Position numbers and translations under genes: made by a program. Below, one piece after another: positions 52,253 through 52,391 of a stretch of DNA of 52,391 nucleotides (position 1 is its first letter; the number at the start of each line of letters is the position of its first letter). The notes under the pieces were generated by a model. That model was given only the letters and a program-made list of their open reading frames with translations. It was not told the origin of the DNA and ran no database searches. Source of the DNA: Prevotella sp. (GTDB lineage: Bacteria; Bacteroidota; Bacteroidia; Bacteroidales; Bacteroidaceae); the NCBI GenBank assembly GCA_017458005.1, contig JAFTGH010000026.1, positions 1 through 52,391 on the forward strand. Reading direction: 5' to 3'.

Positions 52253-52391
52253 GTAGTTTAACGATTTTAGTTGACTACTTGTAGTCTTACTCACAATAAG
52301 GGTTGACCCTGGTTAAACTTAATTTTTAATTCACGTTGACTCGACTTTACGTTAGTCATAATTTGGGTTTACATCAATACTTCGAAACAAG
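52253..52391. other. Non-coding end of the window
   Basis: A/T-rich and without a gene. It holds GACTACTTGTAGTC (52275-52288, a 14-bp inverted repeat) and an 8-bp pair AGTTTAAC / GTTAAACT around it. What these belong to cannot be told, since the window stops here. Confidence 0.4.

Overview
The window looks like a chromosomal segment of a Bacteroidales bacterium, most probably Prevotellaceae (Prevotella in the broad sense). Supporting signs: Bacteroidetes-type promoters (TAnnTTTG at -7) in front of most transcription units, no obvious Shine-Dalgarno sequences, an RprX/RprY-like two-component pair, a secreted surface protein ending in a Bacteroidales-type sorting tail, a TonB-dependent receptor, and a MetA carrying the acetyltransferase-type Glu111. 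No database search was possible, so the genus is an inference.

Layout. 1-2.0 kb: the tail of an outer-membrane barrel gene, a RhuM/PLD-like protein on the minus strand, an unidentified highly structured RNA of about 340 nt with its own promoter and terminator, and a small HTH regulator. 2.0-5.2 kb: a 970-residue secreted surface protein followed by a 39-codon peptide gene. 5.2-5.8 kb: a non-coding element of about 550 bp made of palindromes; a second copy in the same orientation lies at 51.7-52.25 kb. 5.8-14.7 kb: the infC-rpmI-rplT operon, a secreted S66 carboxypeptidase, tex (minus strand), an ABC-F ATPase and an M13 metallopeptidase. 14.8-27.1 kb: a tightly packed plus-strand run that starts with a five-gene phospho-signalling cassette (four-zinc-ribbon protein, membrane Ser/Thr kinase, four-module CbbX-like AAA+ protein, zinc-ribbon/FHA protein, PP2C phosphatase) and continues with metA, a U32 peptidase and a zinc-ribbon membrane protein. 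27.1-31.0 kb: a protoporphyrinogen-oxidase-like gene coupled to a TonB-dependent receptor. 31.1-44.7 kb: rprX-rprY, gdhA and clpC (minus strand), gyrA, a pair of related TPR proteins and a phosphohexomutase. 44.8-51.7 kb: a type I restriction-modification operon hsdR-hsdM-(Bro-N/DinD-like)-hsdS-DUF2971. The window ends in the second palindromic element.

How the genes may work together. The kinase, FHA protein, phosphatase and AAA+ machine have the parts list of a complete phosphorylation switch: writer, reader, eraser and a remodelling effector. Three of the five proteins carry zinc ribbons, and the spacing is very tight. This is the best candidate for a poorly described system here. The hsd operon is a defence island whose two extra genes (Bro-N/DinD-like, DUF2971) may be accessory defence or regulatory parts. 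The first-gene pair on the left (RhuM/PLD) is also of a type often found in such islands.

A second theme is repeats entering genes. Three conserved genes each carry an in-frame repetitive insertion: the U32 peptidase (a 22-bp tandem repeat whose unit is also found in the dispersed element), the ABC-F gene (three TTCCCACCGTGGGAA-type palindromes) and tex (AGCCAAAAGCC-type repeats). A perfect 17-bp inverted repeat brackets the rprX promoter and runs into its start codon.
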